The notes beneath the pieces are model-generated. The model ran no database searches and was not told the origin of the DNA. It worked only from the letters and a program-made list of their open reading frames with translations. A stretch of 64,000 nt of DNA from Streptomyces clavuligerus. Lineage in GTDB: Bacteria; Actinomycetota; Actinomycetes; Streptomycetales; Streptomycetaceae. Every line of letters starts with the position of its first letter. Position 1 is the first letter of the stretch. The stretch is taken from assembly GCF_005519465.1 (NCBI RefSeq), contig NZ_CP027858.1:3782001-3846000 (forward strand), given 5' to 3'. Positions 34,377-43,252 of the stretch are shown in pieces. The position numbers and the translations under genes are program-made.

Positions 34377-35879
34377 TTGTCTGTTCGCCCCCGCGCGACC
34401 GCGAGCCCTCTGTTCACCCCCCACCGCGCCGACCGTCGTACCAACCGGCGGGCGAAGGCGGAGTTCACCGCCGCGCAGGCCAAGGCCCGCCACGCCGCCC
34501 GCCCCGACACCCGCCGCACGGTCTCCGGCCCGGATCCGGAGCTGCAACCGACCTACCCCGCGACCGGGCGACCGGGGCCGGCCTCCGCCCGCGGCGGATA
34601 CCTGAAGCTCCCGGTCCACCGGATGACCACCGCAGTCGCGTCCGGGGCGTATCCGTTCCTCGCCGAGGGCGGGCTCGGTGCCCAGGGGATCTACGTCGGC
34701 CAGGACGTCCACGCCGAAGCCGCGTTCACCTACGACCCCTTCAGCCTGTACGGGCGGCTGGACGGGTTCACCAACCCGAATATCCTCCTGGCCGGGATCA
34801 TCGGCATGGGCAAGTCCGCCCTCGCCAAGAGCCTGGCGCTGCGGGCGACCGCCTTCGGCTACCGGATCTACGTTCCCTGCGATCCGAAGGGCGAGTGGAC
34901 GGTGGTCGCCCGGGAGCTGGGCGGGCAGACCATCGCCCTCGGACCCGGTCTCCCCGGCCGGTTGAATCCGCTGGACGCGCCGGAGAAGCCGTACGGGATC
35001 GGCGACGAGGACTGGACCACCGAGGTCCGCAAGCGCCGCCTGCTCCTCCTCGGCTCCCTGGCCAAGACCGTCCTCCGCCGCGAGCTGCACCCGATGGAGC
35101 ACACGGCGTTGGACATCGCGCTCGACCAGGTCGTCGCCTACACCCACCAGACCGGCACCACCCCGCTGCTGGGGGATGTCGCTTACGTCCTGGGCTCGCC
35201 CCAGCACCTCGACGCCGCGACCGGCGAGTCCTCGGGGCGGCTCGGGCGGGCGGCCGAGGACCTCGCCCACGCCCTGCGCCGGCTCATCCACGGCGACCTG
35301 GGCGGGATGTTCGACGCGCCCTCCACCGTGCGGTTCGACCCGGCGGCGCCGATGCTGTCGATCGACCTGTGCCGCCTCGGCGGCACCGGCGACGACACGG
35401 GGCTGGTGCTGGCGATGACGTGTGCGTCGGCGTGGATGGAGGCGGCGATCTCCGACCCGACCGCCGGGCGGCGGTGGGTGATTTACGACGAGGCGTGGCG
35501 GGTGATGCGGCACGTCGCGCTGCTGGAGCGGATGCAGTCCCAGTGGAAGCTGTCCCGGGGTCTGGGCATCGCCAACATGATGGTCATCCACCGGCTGTCC
35601 GACCTGCTGACCGCGGGCGAGGCCGGCTCCCGGGGCCGCGCCCTCGCCGAAGGTCTCCTCACCGACTGTTCGACGCGGATCATCTACCGGCAGGAGGCCG
35701 ACCAGCTCGCCTCCGCTGCCACCCTCCTCGGCCTCACCGGCGTCGAGACCCAGGCCGTCTCCGCCCTCACTAAGGGACGGGGTCTGTGGAAAGTCGCAGG
35801 CCGGAGCTTCATCACCCAGCACCTGCTCCACCCGGCCGAACGCGAACTGTTCGACACGGACGCCCGGATGTCCGCCTGA
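34377..35879 (+). CDS. VirB4/TraC-family ATPase
   Basis: A 500-aa motor of the type IV secretion system, starting at TTG 34377 with GGAG 7 bp upstream. Walker A is GIIGMGKSA (about 140–148), then YVPCDPKGEW, typical of VirB4 motor domains. Walker B is RRWVIYDEAW near 365, followed by LEAMQ-like LERMQSQWKLSRGLGI and MMVIHRLSD. It is much shorter than usual VirB4 proteins (about 800 aa) because the N-terminal domain is absent; the upstream SCO6880-type protein seems to carry it. Confidence 0.85.
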   Translation: MSVRPRATASPLFTPHRADRRTNRRAKAEFTAAQAKARHAARPDTRRTVSGPDPELQPTYPATGRPGPASARGGYLKLPVHRMTTAVASGAYPFLAEGGLGAQGIYVGQDVHAEAAFTYDPFSLYGRLDGFTNPNILLAGIIGMGKSALAKSLALRATAFGYRIYVPCDPKGEWTVVARELGGQTIALGPGLPGRLNPLDAPEKPYGIGDEDWTTEVRKRRLLLLGSLAKTVLRRELHPMEHTALDIALDQVVAYTHQTGTTPLLGDVAYVLGSPQHLDAATGESSGRLGRAAEDLAHALRRLIHGDLGGMFDAPSTVRFDPAAPMLSIDLCRLGGTGDDTGLVLAMTCASAWMEAAISDPTAGRRWVIYDEAWRVMRHVALLERMQSQWKLSRGLGIANMMVIHRLSDLLTAGEAGSRGRALAEGLLTDCSTRIIYRQEADQLASAATLLGLTGVETQAVSALTKGRGLWKVAGRSFITQHLLHPAERELFDTDARMSA

Positions 35880-35958
35880 CCCGGGCCCTCGCCGACGGGG
35901 CCGCCGACCTCGGGTCCGGTGGCCCCCGCCCTCTCCCCTCTATACAAGGAGCGTTCCG

Positions 35959-36135
35959 TTGTTGTCCCGACGCCGCCTGCGCCGAGCGATCGACGAACTC
36001 GTACGGCTCTACCTCAACGCCTGCAGGGCCCAGTCCGGCCACGGCCGCGTGCACCTCGGCGCCGATGCCTTCGGCCCTCAGAACGACGAGGCCAACCGTG
36101 CTCGGTACGGTGCGGTCCAGGACGGGGAGCGGTGA
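35959..36135 (+). CDS. Small basic protein (57–58 aa)
   Basis: A short frame beginning with two TTG codons (35959 and 35962) behind AAGGAG at 35946–35951. It reads LSRRRLRRAIDELVRLYL, then NACRAQSGHGRVHLGADAFGP, and ends EDGER-like QDGER. Its stop overlaps the GTG of the next gene (GTGA). The strong ribosome site and the overlap make it a likely gene despite its size. No family recognised. Confidence 0.55.
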   Translation: MLSRRRLRRAIDELVRLYLNACRAQSGHGRVHLGADAFGPQNDEANRARYGAVQDGER

Positions 36136-36773
36136 GCGTGGACGAGCCGTTCATCCGTCTCGCGGCGTCGGTCGAGGCCGGGGAGAAGGTGCTGGCTGAC
36201 TGGGACGCCGTCTCCGACAGCCTCTGCGACGCCGACGGCTGGGCCCTGGACGACCGGTACGACCTGCGAAAGCAGCAGCGCGACGCTGACATGTGGACGC
36301 TGTTCGCCCCCTACCTCGACGAGGGGACGGCGCTGCTCGTCCCGGCCGAGGACATCCTGCCGGGCCTGAACCAGGGCCAGCGGTTCGAACAGCGCTGGGA
36401 CCAGCGCCTGCGAACCCTGCGGGAAGCCCTCGACGGCGGCCGGCGCGTCCACGACGAGTGGCTCGCCGTCGAGAACGCCCTGGTCCCCGGACACCCCCGG
36501 ACCGACGAGGTGCGAGCCGAGGCCCTGGTCGAGCGCAACGCCGAGGGCTGGCACTACTCGCTGACCTGGACCGAGAACGCCGACGCTCTCGTCGAGATCG
36601 CCCGCGCGGCCGAACCGCTCGCGGGCCCGATACTCCAGGAGTCGAGGACCCTCCGGGCCCAAGCGGCGCTCGCCCGCTCACCTCAGACCGGCCTCTCCAC
36701 GCCCGCACCAGCACCGTCACCCGGGCCGAAGACCGGTTCCGTACCGGACCGGCGCGGCGGCCGGGCCCGCTAA
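36132..36773 (+). CDS. Hypothetical protein with shared basic C-terminal tail
   Basis: A 213-aa protein beginning at GTG 36132 (or 36138). The main part is acidic and helical (FIRLAASVEAGEKVLADWDAV, QRWDQRLRTLREALDGG). It ends in the operon's recurring tail: LRAQAALARSPQTG, a Pro/Ser-rich stretch and DRRGGRAR. No enzyme motif is seen. It is coupled to the small basic protein before it. Confidence 0.65.
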   Translation: MSVDEPFIRLAASVEAGEKVLADWDAVSDSLCDADGWALDDRYDLRKQQRDADMWTLFAPYLDEGTALLVPAEDILPGLNQGQRFEQRWDQRLRTLREALDGGRRVHDEWLAVENALVPGHPRTDEVRAEALVERNAEGWHYSLTWTENADALVEIARAAEPLAGPILQESRTLRAQAALARSPQTGLSTPAPAPSPGPKTGSVPDRRGGRAR

Positions 36774-36782
36774 CCCGGAACA

Positions 36783-36823
36783 CCCGGCCGCACCAAATCG
36801 CCGTACCGGCCCGATCATCGGGC
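36783..36823. promoter_or_regulatory. Dispersed CCGGCCGCACC motif plus palindrome
   Basis: CCCGGCCGCACCAAATCG at 36783–36800, then a perfect palindrome GCCCGAT-C-ATCGGGC at 36809–36823, in the 94-bp gap before the next gene. Possibly an internal promoter or regulator site within the long operon. Confidence 0.45.
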
Positions 36824-36867
36824 TCCCGTACCGGGCTGCCGGTCCGGGAGGTCGCCCCGAGGAGTGG

Positions 36868-37626
36868 ATGCTGGTGATGCAGTTGGAGCCCGATGTCGCC
36901 TTCGGGGCGCATCCGGAGTTCGGTGTGGTGGCGGAGACGGCGGACCAGCGGCCGTTCCTCACCGAGGTCCTGCGCCGTCACCGCTTCGCCTACAGCAACC
37001 GCCTGCGGCTGTGGCAGCTCCCGCCCGGCACGCCGTTCAACACCAGGGTGCGGATGGTGGCCTCGGCGTCGCGGGAGTTCCAGGGCGCGGGGCTGGCGGT
37101 GGTGGCCGACCCGCAGGTCATGATCCCGCCGGCGGCCCCGGCCGAGGCCGGGGCGAGGGTGCGGGAGCCGATGCCGGGGCTGTCGCTGACCGCAGTGACC
37201 GCCGAGCTGTCCGGTCTGGAGCGGGCGATGGATATCGCCGACGCGCTGGACCCTGTCCTGGACGAGGACCACGGGGTCTTCACCGGCCTGGAGGGCGTCT
37301 TCGCCTCGACAGCCGTGTGGTGCGAGCGGCTCGGCACCGAGCACGGCCAGGAACTGGCCCTGGAACTGCGGGCCGGTGTGCACCAGGTGGTCACACTCGG
37401 CGAGCAGCTCCTGGAGGTCCAGCTCGCCCTCTCGGTCATGCCGGACACCGTCTGGGACAACGCTCCGGCCCCGGTGCGGGAGCGGTCCGCAGTACCGGAG
37501 GTGTCCGAAGCCGCACGCGCCCGGTCCACAGTCGCCGCCCCGCCCCGGCATCCGTTCACCCCCGCGCCGACCGCGGGCACCGCCTTCCCTCCGGCGGAGT
37601 CCGCGCGTCCGGGCCGCACCCGCTGA
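36868..37626 (+). CDS. Hypothetical protein, AGF-domain paralogue 1, tailed
   Basis: A 252-aa protein with an N-terminal ~60-aa unit, FLTEVLRRHRFAYSN ... LWQLPPGTPF ... ASREFQGAGLAVVADPQV, seen again in two later genes (38208 and 39478). The middle part is helical (ALDPVLDEDHGVFTGLEGVF). It ends with SEAARARSTVAAPPR, Pro/Ala residues and RPGRTR, the recurrent tail. ATG 36868 lies behind GGAGTG. Function unknown. Confidence 0.65.
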   Translation: MLVMQLEPDVAFGAHPEFGVVAETADQRPFLTEVLRRHRFAYSNRLRLWQLPPGTPFNTRVRMVASASREFQGAGLAVVADPQVMIPPAAPAEAGARVREPMPGLSLTAVTAELSGLERAMDIADALDPVLDEDHGVFTGLEGVFASTAVWCERLGTEHGQELALELRAGVHQVVTLGEQLLEVQLALSVMPDTVWDNAPAPVRERSAVPEVSEAARARSTVAAPPRHPFTPAPTAGTAFPPAESARPGRTR

Positions 37627-37674
37627 ACCCCTCTCCCTTTTTCTTCTGTTCGTCTCGTATCGAGGAGCACGTTC

Positions 37675-38172
37675 ATGGCCGTCAAGACCGTCTGGCCCGT
37701 TGACCATGTCTGCGGGCACGCCGCCGAGGTGGATCTGTCCGCCCGTCCGGCCGATCAGCGGGCGGGGTATGCCCGGTGGCTGGCCGGGCGGGACTGCGCC
37801 GACTGCTGGCAGGCCGCCCGTACCGGCGACGCCGAGGCCGCCGCAGAGCGGATCGCCGTACTGCGGGCCGCCCAGGCTGGTGCCGCGCGGGCGTGGGAGG
37901 GGGAGTTCCGAATGCCGTCGCTGGAGGGCAGCGAGCGGGCGGTCGCCTGGGGCGCCCGGTGCCGCCACCAGCTCGTCACCGCCGCCTACGCCGTCCTCGT
38001 CACCGAGGGCACCACGAGCGAGGCGAAGTGGGCGGAGGTCGAGGACGCGGTGCGGCCGGTGACACGTGCCGGTTGGTGGATCGACCAGCGCGACGCCGAC
38101 CCGGCCGACCTCCCCGAGCTGCTGGCCGCCGCCGGCGGGGCCGACCGGCCCACCGAGAACCCCCACTTCTGA
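37675..38172 (+). CDS. Hypothetical His/Cys-containing protein (165 aa)
   Basis: The N-terminus carries VDHVCGHAAEVDL and RDCADCW, an arrangement C-x-H...C-x-x-C that could bind zinc. The rest is helical. It lacks the basic tail of its neighbours and ends TENPHF. GAGGAGC lies 5–10 bp before the ATG. Co-directional with the operon; function unknown. Confidence 0.65.
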   Translation: MAVKTVWPVDHVCGHAAEVDLSARPADQRAGYARWLAGRDCADCWQAARTGDAEAAAERIAVLRAAQAGAARAWEGEFRMPSLEGSERAVAWGARCRHQLVTAAYAVLVTEGTTSEAKWAEVEDAVRPVTRAGWWIDQRDADPADLPELLAAAGGADRPTENPHF

Positions 38173-38207
38173 CCATCCTCCTTCCGCCGATCCCCTTGGA
38201 GTCCTTG

Positions 38208-38960
38208 ATGTCCGAGCCCGAGCAGCCGCATGTGGTGATCGTCCGCGAGCAGGGCGGCGACGTCGCCGCCATCCCCCACCGGGGCTTCCAGCGGGCGGAG
38301 CACGGCGAACTGGCGGTGGAGATGCTGCGGCACGCCGGTTTCATCGACGACCACGGCCCGGTCTCCCGGCAGTACCGGCTGCACTGGGACATGGGCCGGG
38401 AGTACGAGAACCGGCAGGCCACCTCGGCGGCGAAAATGCTCACCGCAGCCGGGTTCCGGGTCGATCTCGACCCCTCCCTGGACACGGAGCGGCTGACCAC
38501 CCCCTCCGACCCTGTCGGCCGGCTCGTGCACGGGCAGCAGCTCCTTCGGCTGACCGACCGGCTCAACAGTGCCGGGTCCCCGGCCGAGGCGGCGGACGTC
38601 GCCGAGCAGGTCCTCGACCCGGTTGACGGGGTCCTGGCGCGGCTGTCGGAGTTCTTCGAGGCGGCGACCGAGCAGGCCAAGGAGGCTGGGACAGAGGAGG
38701 GCTGGGATCTCTCGTACCTCTTCGAGGACGCCGCCGCGACCGTCACCGCGCTCGGCGAGGACCTCCACGTCGCCGCCGACCGAATGCGCGCCCTGGACCC
38801 GGCACCGTCCCGCGCCGTCTCGGTATGGCGGGCCCAGGTGACCGACTACTACGCCACCGCGCCGGCCAGGCCCCCGGCTGCGGCACAGCCCTCCATAGAA
38901 GCCGGGCGCCCGGTGATTCCCCCGCCCGCCCCGGGCCGTTCCGCACCCCACTCCCGCTGA
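38208..38960 (+). CDS. Hypothetical protein, AGF-domain paralogue 2, tailed
   Basis: A 250-aa protein. Its N-terminal domain repeats the pattern of 36868: HGELAVEMLRHAGFIDD, YRLHWDMG, TSAAKMLTAAGFRVDLDPSL. A helical middle follows (LDPVDGVLARLSEFFEAA). The C-terminal 60 residues are Pro/Ala-rich and end in GRSAPHSR; the AEAARARS core is not clear here. ATG 38208 with TTGGAG upstream. Confidence 0.65.
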   Translation: MSEPEQPHVVIVREQGGDVAAIPHRGFQRAEHGELAVEMLRHAGFIDDHGPVSRQYRLHWDMGREYENRQATSAAKMLTAAGFRVDLDPSLDTERLTTPSDPVGRLVHGQQLLRLTDRLNSAGSPAEAADVAEQVLDPVDGVLARLSEFFEAATEQAKEAGTEEGWDLSYLFEDAAATVTALGEDLHVAADRMRALDPAPSRAVSVWRAQVTDYYATAPARPPAAAQPSIEAGRPVIPPPAPGRSAPHSR

Positions 38961-38975
38961 CCAGGAGATCCGACC

Positions 38976-39449
38976 ATGACCCAGTTCCCTGCCACCCCCG
39001 CCGTCGCCGTCACCGAGTCCGTGAACACTGCCCTGGCCGAGCTGAACACCCGTCTGGCCGGGATCGACGAGCCGCACGAGATCGCCGCCGGGGTGCGGGC
39101 GTTCTTCGACACCGACCGCGGGGCCCTGGGCCAGGCGTCATCGACCCTGTCGCTGGTCGCCGCACACGCCGAGGGCCTGATCGGGTCCATGGCCGACAGC
39201 GATCCCGGCTACCGGCTCTGGCACCGCCTGGCTGCGGCGTCCGAGGACCTGAGCGACCTCGAAACCGAACTCGCCGACACCCCGGACACCCTTCACGCCC
39301 TGGCCACAGCCGCTGACCAGGGGCTCGGACTGCAGGAGGCGGCCCGCGCCCAGTCCCCCGCCCCCACCGGCCGGACCAGCCCTCCCTCGCCCAACCCGGC
39401 GACTGCCCCGGCGCCGTCCGCCGCCCCGGACCGCGGGCGGAACCGGTAA
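38976..39449 (+). CDS. Hypothetical helical protein (157 aa), tailed
   Basis: Helical N-terminal 120 residues (TESVNTALAELNTRLAGIDEP, LWHRLAAASEDLSDLETEL), then LQEAARAQSPAPTGR, a Pro/Ser/Ala stretch and DRGRNR. The tail matches the series. CAGGAG precedes the ATG. No family recognised. Confidence 0.65.
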   Translation: MTQFPATPAVAVTESVNTALAELNTRLAGIDEPHEIAAGVRAFFDTDRGALGQASSTLSLVAAHAEGLIGSMADSDPGYRLWHRLAAASEDLSDLETELADTPDTLHALATAADQGLGLQEAARAQSPAPTGRTSPPSPNPATAPAPSAAPDRGRNR

Positions 39450-39477
39450 CCACCCCCACCTGCTGAAAGGTTCATGC

Positions 39478-39924
39478 ATGTCCTTCCGCCACAAGGAGTC
39501 CGGCACCGATGCCGCGATCTACCGCAAGCCACTGAGCAGCGAAGCCATCGCCGACGCCACCGATCCCCGCGCCCACCGGATCCTCAAGGATTCCGGATTC
39601 GTGGAGAACTCGATACCGCCGCTGTATGTGTGGCACGAGCTGCCCGACGGACTCAGTACGGAGGAGGAGCGGAGCCGGTCCACCCGCGCCACGGTCCTGC
39701 TCCGTGCTGCCGGGTTCGGCACGGAACTCGATCCCGTGCTGGTCTCCGAACCGGCGTACCGGGCCGTGCTGACGGAGACCCGCTCCAACCGTGCCGACCG
39801 GAGCGGTGCGGCCACCGCCACCTCTCCCGCCGTGTCCGCCCGTGTTCCCGCCGCCCCGGAGCCGACCGCAGTTGCGGCGGTGCTTCCGGCCACCCCAACC
39901 TCGCCCTCTTCCCGCCGTCGCTGA
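39478..39924 (+). CDS. Hypothetical protein, AGF-domain paralogue 3 (148 aa)
   Basis: Almost only the repeated domain: RAHRILKDSGFVENS, LYVWHELPDGLS, RATVLLRAAGFGTELDPVL. A Pro/Ala tail ending PTSPSSRRR follows. GAAAGG lies 8 bp before the ATG. A second short frame, GTG 39936 to 40070 (44 aa, behind GGAGACC), follows and may be a small gene or only leader for the coupling protein. Confidence 0.6.
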   Translation: MSFRHKESGTDAAIYRKPLSSEAIADATDPRAHRILKDSGFVENSIPPLYVWHELPDGLSTEEERSRSTRATVLLRAAGFGTELDPVLVSEPAYRAVLTETRSNRADRSGAATATSPAVSARVPAAPEPTAVAAVLPATPTSPSSRRR

Positions 39925-40012
39925 AGGAGACCGTCGTGTCCACCGTGATCGCCAGAGTCCCGAGCCGCCCCCGCCCCGTCCTCCTCTCCGCTCCGCTGCC
40001 CGGGACTGCTCT

Positions 40013-41800
40013 GTGTCTTCCTCTCGTCCGCCCTCGTCCGCCACCGGCACGGACTTTCTCCTCTATCTGATGCTGGGCGCCGCCGCGCTCGGCATGGGTG
40101 CCGGGTCGCTCGGTTGGCTGTTCGGCAACCTCGCCAACATCGCGGCCGGCTCCGGTGCCTGGGCACCGTACGACCCGAGCGCCGCTCTCGTCCGTCCCGG
40201 GGAGGTGTGGCCCGGTCTGCCGCAGGCCGTCCTGGTCACCACGGCCTGGGTCCTGCCCGGCCTCGTCCTGACTACCGGTGCCGTGGTGGGCGCGAAGCTG
40301 TGGCTGCGGTGGCGCGGAGGCACGAACGGCCTGGCCACCGCCCGGGACCTGTCCGTCCTGCTGCCGAAGGAGGGCGCGGCGAAGGCGGTCGGGCTGCGGC
40401 CGAGTCTGAAGGGTACGGCGCCGAAGGATGTGCCGCCGGACGACCGCGGGGTGCTGCTCGGCACGCTGAAGCCGGGTCGTCACGAGGTGCGGTCCTCGTG
40501 GGAGGACGTGCTGCTGGCGATCATGGCCCCGCGTTCCGGGAAGACCAGCGGTTTGGCGATTCCGGCAATCCTGCGGGCTCCGGGGCCAGTGCTGCTGACG
40601 TCGAACAAGGCCGCGAACGACGCGTTCACCGCCACCGCCACCGCCCGCGCGGAGGTGGGGACGGTGTGGACGCTGGACCCGCAGCAGATCGCCCATGCCC
40701 CGAGGACGATGTGGTGGGACATCCTCGCCGACGCCCACGATCTCGCTGGGGCTCGGCGGCTCGCCGGGCACTTCGTCACTGCCTCGGTGGACGAATCATC
40801 CGCGGGGGATTTCTGGTCGACGGCCGCCGCGAACACGCTGACCGCGCTGTTCCTGGCGGCGGCGAACGACAGCCGCCCGATCACCGACGTCCTGGCCTGG
40901 CTGGCCTCGCCTGCGGACCGCACCCCGGTCGACCTTCTCCACGACGCGGGGCTGGACGCGGTCGCCGCGCAGCTCCAGGGCACCGTGGCCGGCGCCGTCG
41001 AAACCCGCGACGGCATCTACGAGACCGCCCGCCAGTACGCGAGCTGTCTCCTCGACCCGGGGATCGCGGCCTGGGTGACCCCGCCCCGTCGGATGGAGAA
41101 GATCGCCGAGTTCCGGCCGGAGGCGTTCGCCACCAGCAAGGACACGCTGTTCCTGCTGTCCAAGGACGGCGGCGGTTCCGCGTCGGCGATCATCGCGGCG
41201 GCGGCCGACGCGGTGATGCGCGCGGCCGTGATCCAGGCTGAGCGGGACGGCGGCCGGCTCGACGCCCCGCTGCTGGCGATCCTCGACGAGGCCGCCAACG
41301 TCTGCAAGATCCAGGATCTCCCGGACTTGTACTCCCACTTGGGGTCCCGGGGCGTGATCCCGGTGACGATCCTCCAGTCCTACCGGCAGGGCGTGCGAGT
41401 GTGGGGCGAGAGCGGGATGGACGCTCTGTGGTCCGCTGCGACGATCAAGCTGATCGGGTCGGGCATCGACGACGCGGACTTTGCCGACAAGCTCTCCCGC
41501 CTGGTCGGCGACCACGACGTCCGGACCGTATCGGTGTCGACGAGTGAGTCGGGCAAGTCGACGTCGGTGTCGATGCGGCAGGAGCGGGTGCTGCCCGCCG
41601 ACGCGATCCGCGCGCTCCCGAAGGGCTCGGCGCTGCTGCTGGCGACCGGCATCCGCCCCGCGCTCCTCGACCTGAAGCCCTGGTACAAGGAGCCGGACGC
41701 CGCCCGCCACGGCGCCGCGTCCGCAGCGGCGACGGCCGCGATCACCGAGCGCGCCCTCGCCAAGACCTTCGGCCGCGACGACCTCGGCCCCGCCGCATGA
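40013..41800 (+). CDS. VirD4/TraG-type coupling protein
   Basis: A 595-aa membrane ATPase that links the relaxosome to the secretion channel. Two N-terminal membrane segments (TDFLLYLMLGAAALGMGAGSL and AVLVTTAWVLPGLVLTTGAVV) precede the motor domain. Walker A is APRSGKTSG (172–180), with ILRAPGPVLLTSNK following, and Walker B is LLAILDEAANV; the VILQSYRQG stretch is typical. GTG 40013 is the best start before the first membrane helix but has no good ribosome site; the frame is open to 39791. Gene order places it far from the relaxase, which lies in the opposite operon. Confidence 0.87.
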   Translation: MSSSRPPSSATGTDFLLYLMLGAAALGMGAGSLGWLFGNLANIAAGSGAWAPYDPSAALVRPGEVWPGLPQAVLVTTAWVLPGLVLTTGAVVGAKLWLRWRGGTNGLATARDLSVLLPKEGAAKAVGLRPSLKGTAPKDVPPDDRGVLLGTLKPGRHEVRSSWEDVLLAIMAPRSGKTSGLAIPAILRAPGPVLLTSNKAANDAFTATATARAEVGTVWTLDPQQIAHAPRTMWWDILADAHDLAGARRLAGHFVTASVDESSAGDFWSTAAANTLTALFLAAANDSRPITDVLAWLASPADRTPVDLLHDAGLDAVAAQLQGTVAGAVETRDGIYETARQYASCLLDPGIAAWVTPPRRMEKIAEFRPEAFATSKDTLFLLSKDGGGSASAIIAAAADAVMRAAVIQAERDGGRLDAPLLAILDEAANVCKIQDLPDLYSHLGSRGVIPVTILQSYRQGVRVWGESGMDALWSAATIKLIGSGIDDADFADKLSRLVGDHDVRTVSVSTSESGKSTSVSMRQERVLPADAIRALPKGSALLLATGIRPALLDLKPWYKEPDAARHGAASAAATAAITERALAKTFGRDDLGPAA

Positions 41801-41882
41801 CCGCCCCGTATGCCTCCCGCCGGCGCAGACGGACTCCCCGCGCCCGCCTCCCCTGTTCCGCCTCGCACTTCCCGGAGTCCCT

Positions 41883-42086
41883 GTGTCCTCCCCACCCCCT
41901 CTTTCCCAACTGCCTGGTGATGCGCCGGTCGTGCGCCGCAGCGGCGAGTGGTGGCTCACCACCGCCACCCTCTCGATCCGGCTCGACGACCCCGCAGTCG
42001 CCGCCGGCCTGGACCGGTTCGCCGCCGACTTCGCCGACGCCCAGCAGGCCGTCGCCGCCCTCCGCTCCCACCAGGGGCCGGCGTGA
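41883..42086 (+). CDS. Small hypothetical protein (67 aa)
   Basis: GTG start; sequence includes GEWWLTTATLSIRLDDPAVAAGLDRFAADF. Its stop overlaps the GTG of the DnaB-N protein by 4 bp, so they are coupled. No family recognised; acidic and probably structured. Confidence 0.6.
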   Translation: MSSPPPLSQLPGDAPVVRRSGEWWLTTATLSIRLDDPAVAAGLDRFAADFADAQQAVAALRSHQGPA

Positions 42087-43252
42087 ACCCTCTCGCCCGC
42101 GCCGAACAGGCCGTGATCGGCGCTGTCTTCCTCGACCCCGCCCAGCTCGACCGCCTCGGGTCGTGGCTGCGGCCCGAACACTTCTACCGCCCCGCCCACC
42201 AGGCCCTCTACGCCTCCGTCCTCGCCCTGCGCGACCGATCCCACCCGGGGAGTACGGCGGCGGCGGGGTCGGTGCCGGTGTCCTGGGTCGCGGACGCGGT
42301 CACCGAGGCAGGCACCCGCACCCGGGGTGTGACCGCCTCGTACCCGCACCAGCTCGCCGCCGCCTGCCCGAACCCCGGGAACGCGGTGGTCTACGGGCGA
42401 ATGGTGCTGGAGGGCGCCATCCACCGCACCGTCGCCGAGCACGCCGTCCGCCTCCACCAGGCCGCCCGCGCCGACACCATCCGCGGCGCCACTGAGGAAA
42501 CCCTCCTCCGCGCCGACGCCCTCGCCGGGGTACTCGCGGATCTCGGCCGCCGCTGGGGCGCCGACGCCCGCCCCGTCCCACCCCCGGCCGGCCCCGAACC
42601 CGGTCCCCGGACCCCGGCGGTGGACGAGGATCTCCACGCGGACGAGGAGTTCCTCCTCGCCTGCCTCGCGGCCCGCCCGGACCAGATCGGCACGGTCGTC
42701 GGCTGGCTCCGCCCCGAGGACTTCGCCGACCCGGGCCATCAACAGCTCTACCGGGCGCTCGGGGCTCTGAACCACCGGGGCGAGCCGGTCGATCAGCTCA
42801 CCGTGCTCTGGGAGGTCCAGCGGCGCGGCGCCCTCAACGGCCACACCCTCGACGCGGAACGGGTCGTACGGGTGCTGGACCCGCTGGCGGTCGCCGGGTC
42901 GGCCGACTACTTCGGCGAGCGGGTCGTCGGGGCAGCGCTGGTGCGTACGGCGGCCGAGTCCGCCCAGCAGGTCCGGGCCCTGGCCGAGGACGAGGCGCTG
43001 CCCGCCGGGCGGCTCATCGGCCATGCCCTGCACGCGCTCGGCCCGCTGGACGAGGTCCGCCGTCGCTGGCACACCGCCCGCACCGCACCCGCGCCCGAGA
43101 AGCCGCAAGCGCCCGCTCCGGCGGGGGTTTCGCCTGACCGGGCGGAGGCTGCTCGCGCCCGCAGCCGTACTCGCCGTGCCGCCCCGCCGGCCCCGGCCGC
43201 CGCTGCCCTTTCCGTCACCCCTGTCCGTACTTCCCGACGGAGCCCCGCATGA
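42083..43252 (+). CDS. Protein of two DnaB N-terminal domains without helicase motor
   Basis: A 389-aa protein with two copies of the DnaB N-terminal fold: AEQAVIGAVFLDPAQLDRLGSWL ... HFYRPAHQALYASVLAL (about 7–50) and EEFLLACLAARPDQIGTVVGWL ... DFADPGHQQLYRALGAL (about 190–240). No P-loop or RecA-like domain follows. The domain normally mediates DnaB hexamer assembly and primase binding, so this may recruit or block host DnaB or DnaG. The tail reads DRAEAARARSRTRRA and ends TSRRSPA. GTG start overlaps the previous stop. Confidence 0.75.
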   Translation: MNPLARAEQAVIGAVFLDPAQLDRLGSWLRPEHFYRPAHQALYASVLALRDRSHPGSTAAAGSVPVSWVADAVTEAGTRTRGVTASYPHQLAAACPNPGNAVVYGRMVLEGAIHRTVAEHAVRLHQAARADTIRGATEETLLRADALAGVLADLGRRWGADARPVPPPAGPEPGPRTPAVDEDLHADEEFLLACLAARPDQIGTVVGWLRPEDFADPGHQQLYRALGALNHRGEPVDQLTVLWEVQRRGALNGHTLDAERVVRVLDPLAVAGSADYFGERVVGAALVRTAAESAQQVRALAEDEALPAGRLIGHALHALGPLDEVRRRWHTARTAPAPEKPQAPAPAGVSPDRAEAARARSRTRRAAPPAPAAAALSVTPVRTSRRSPA

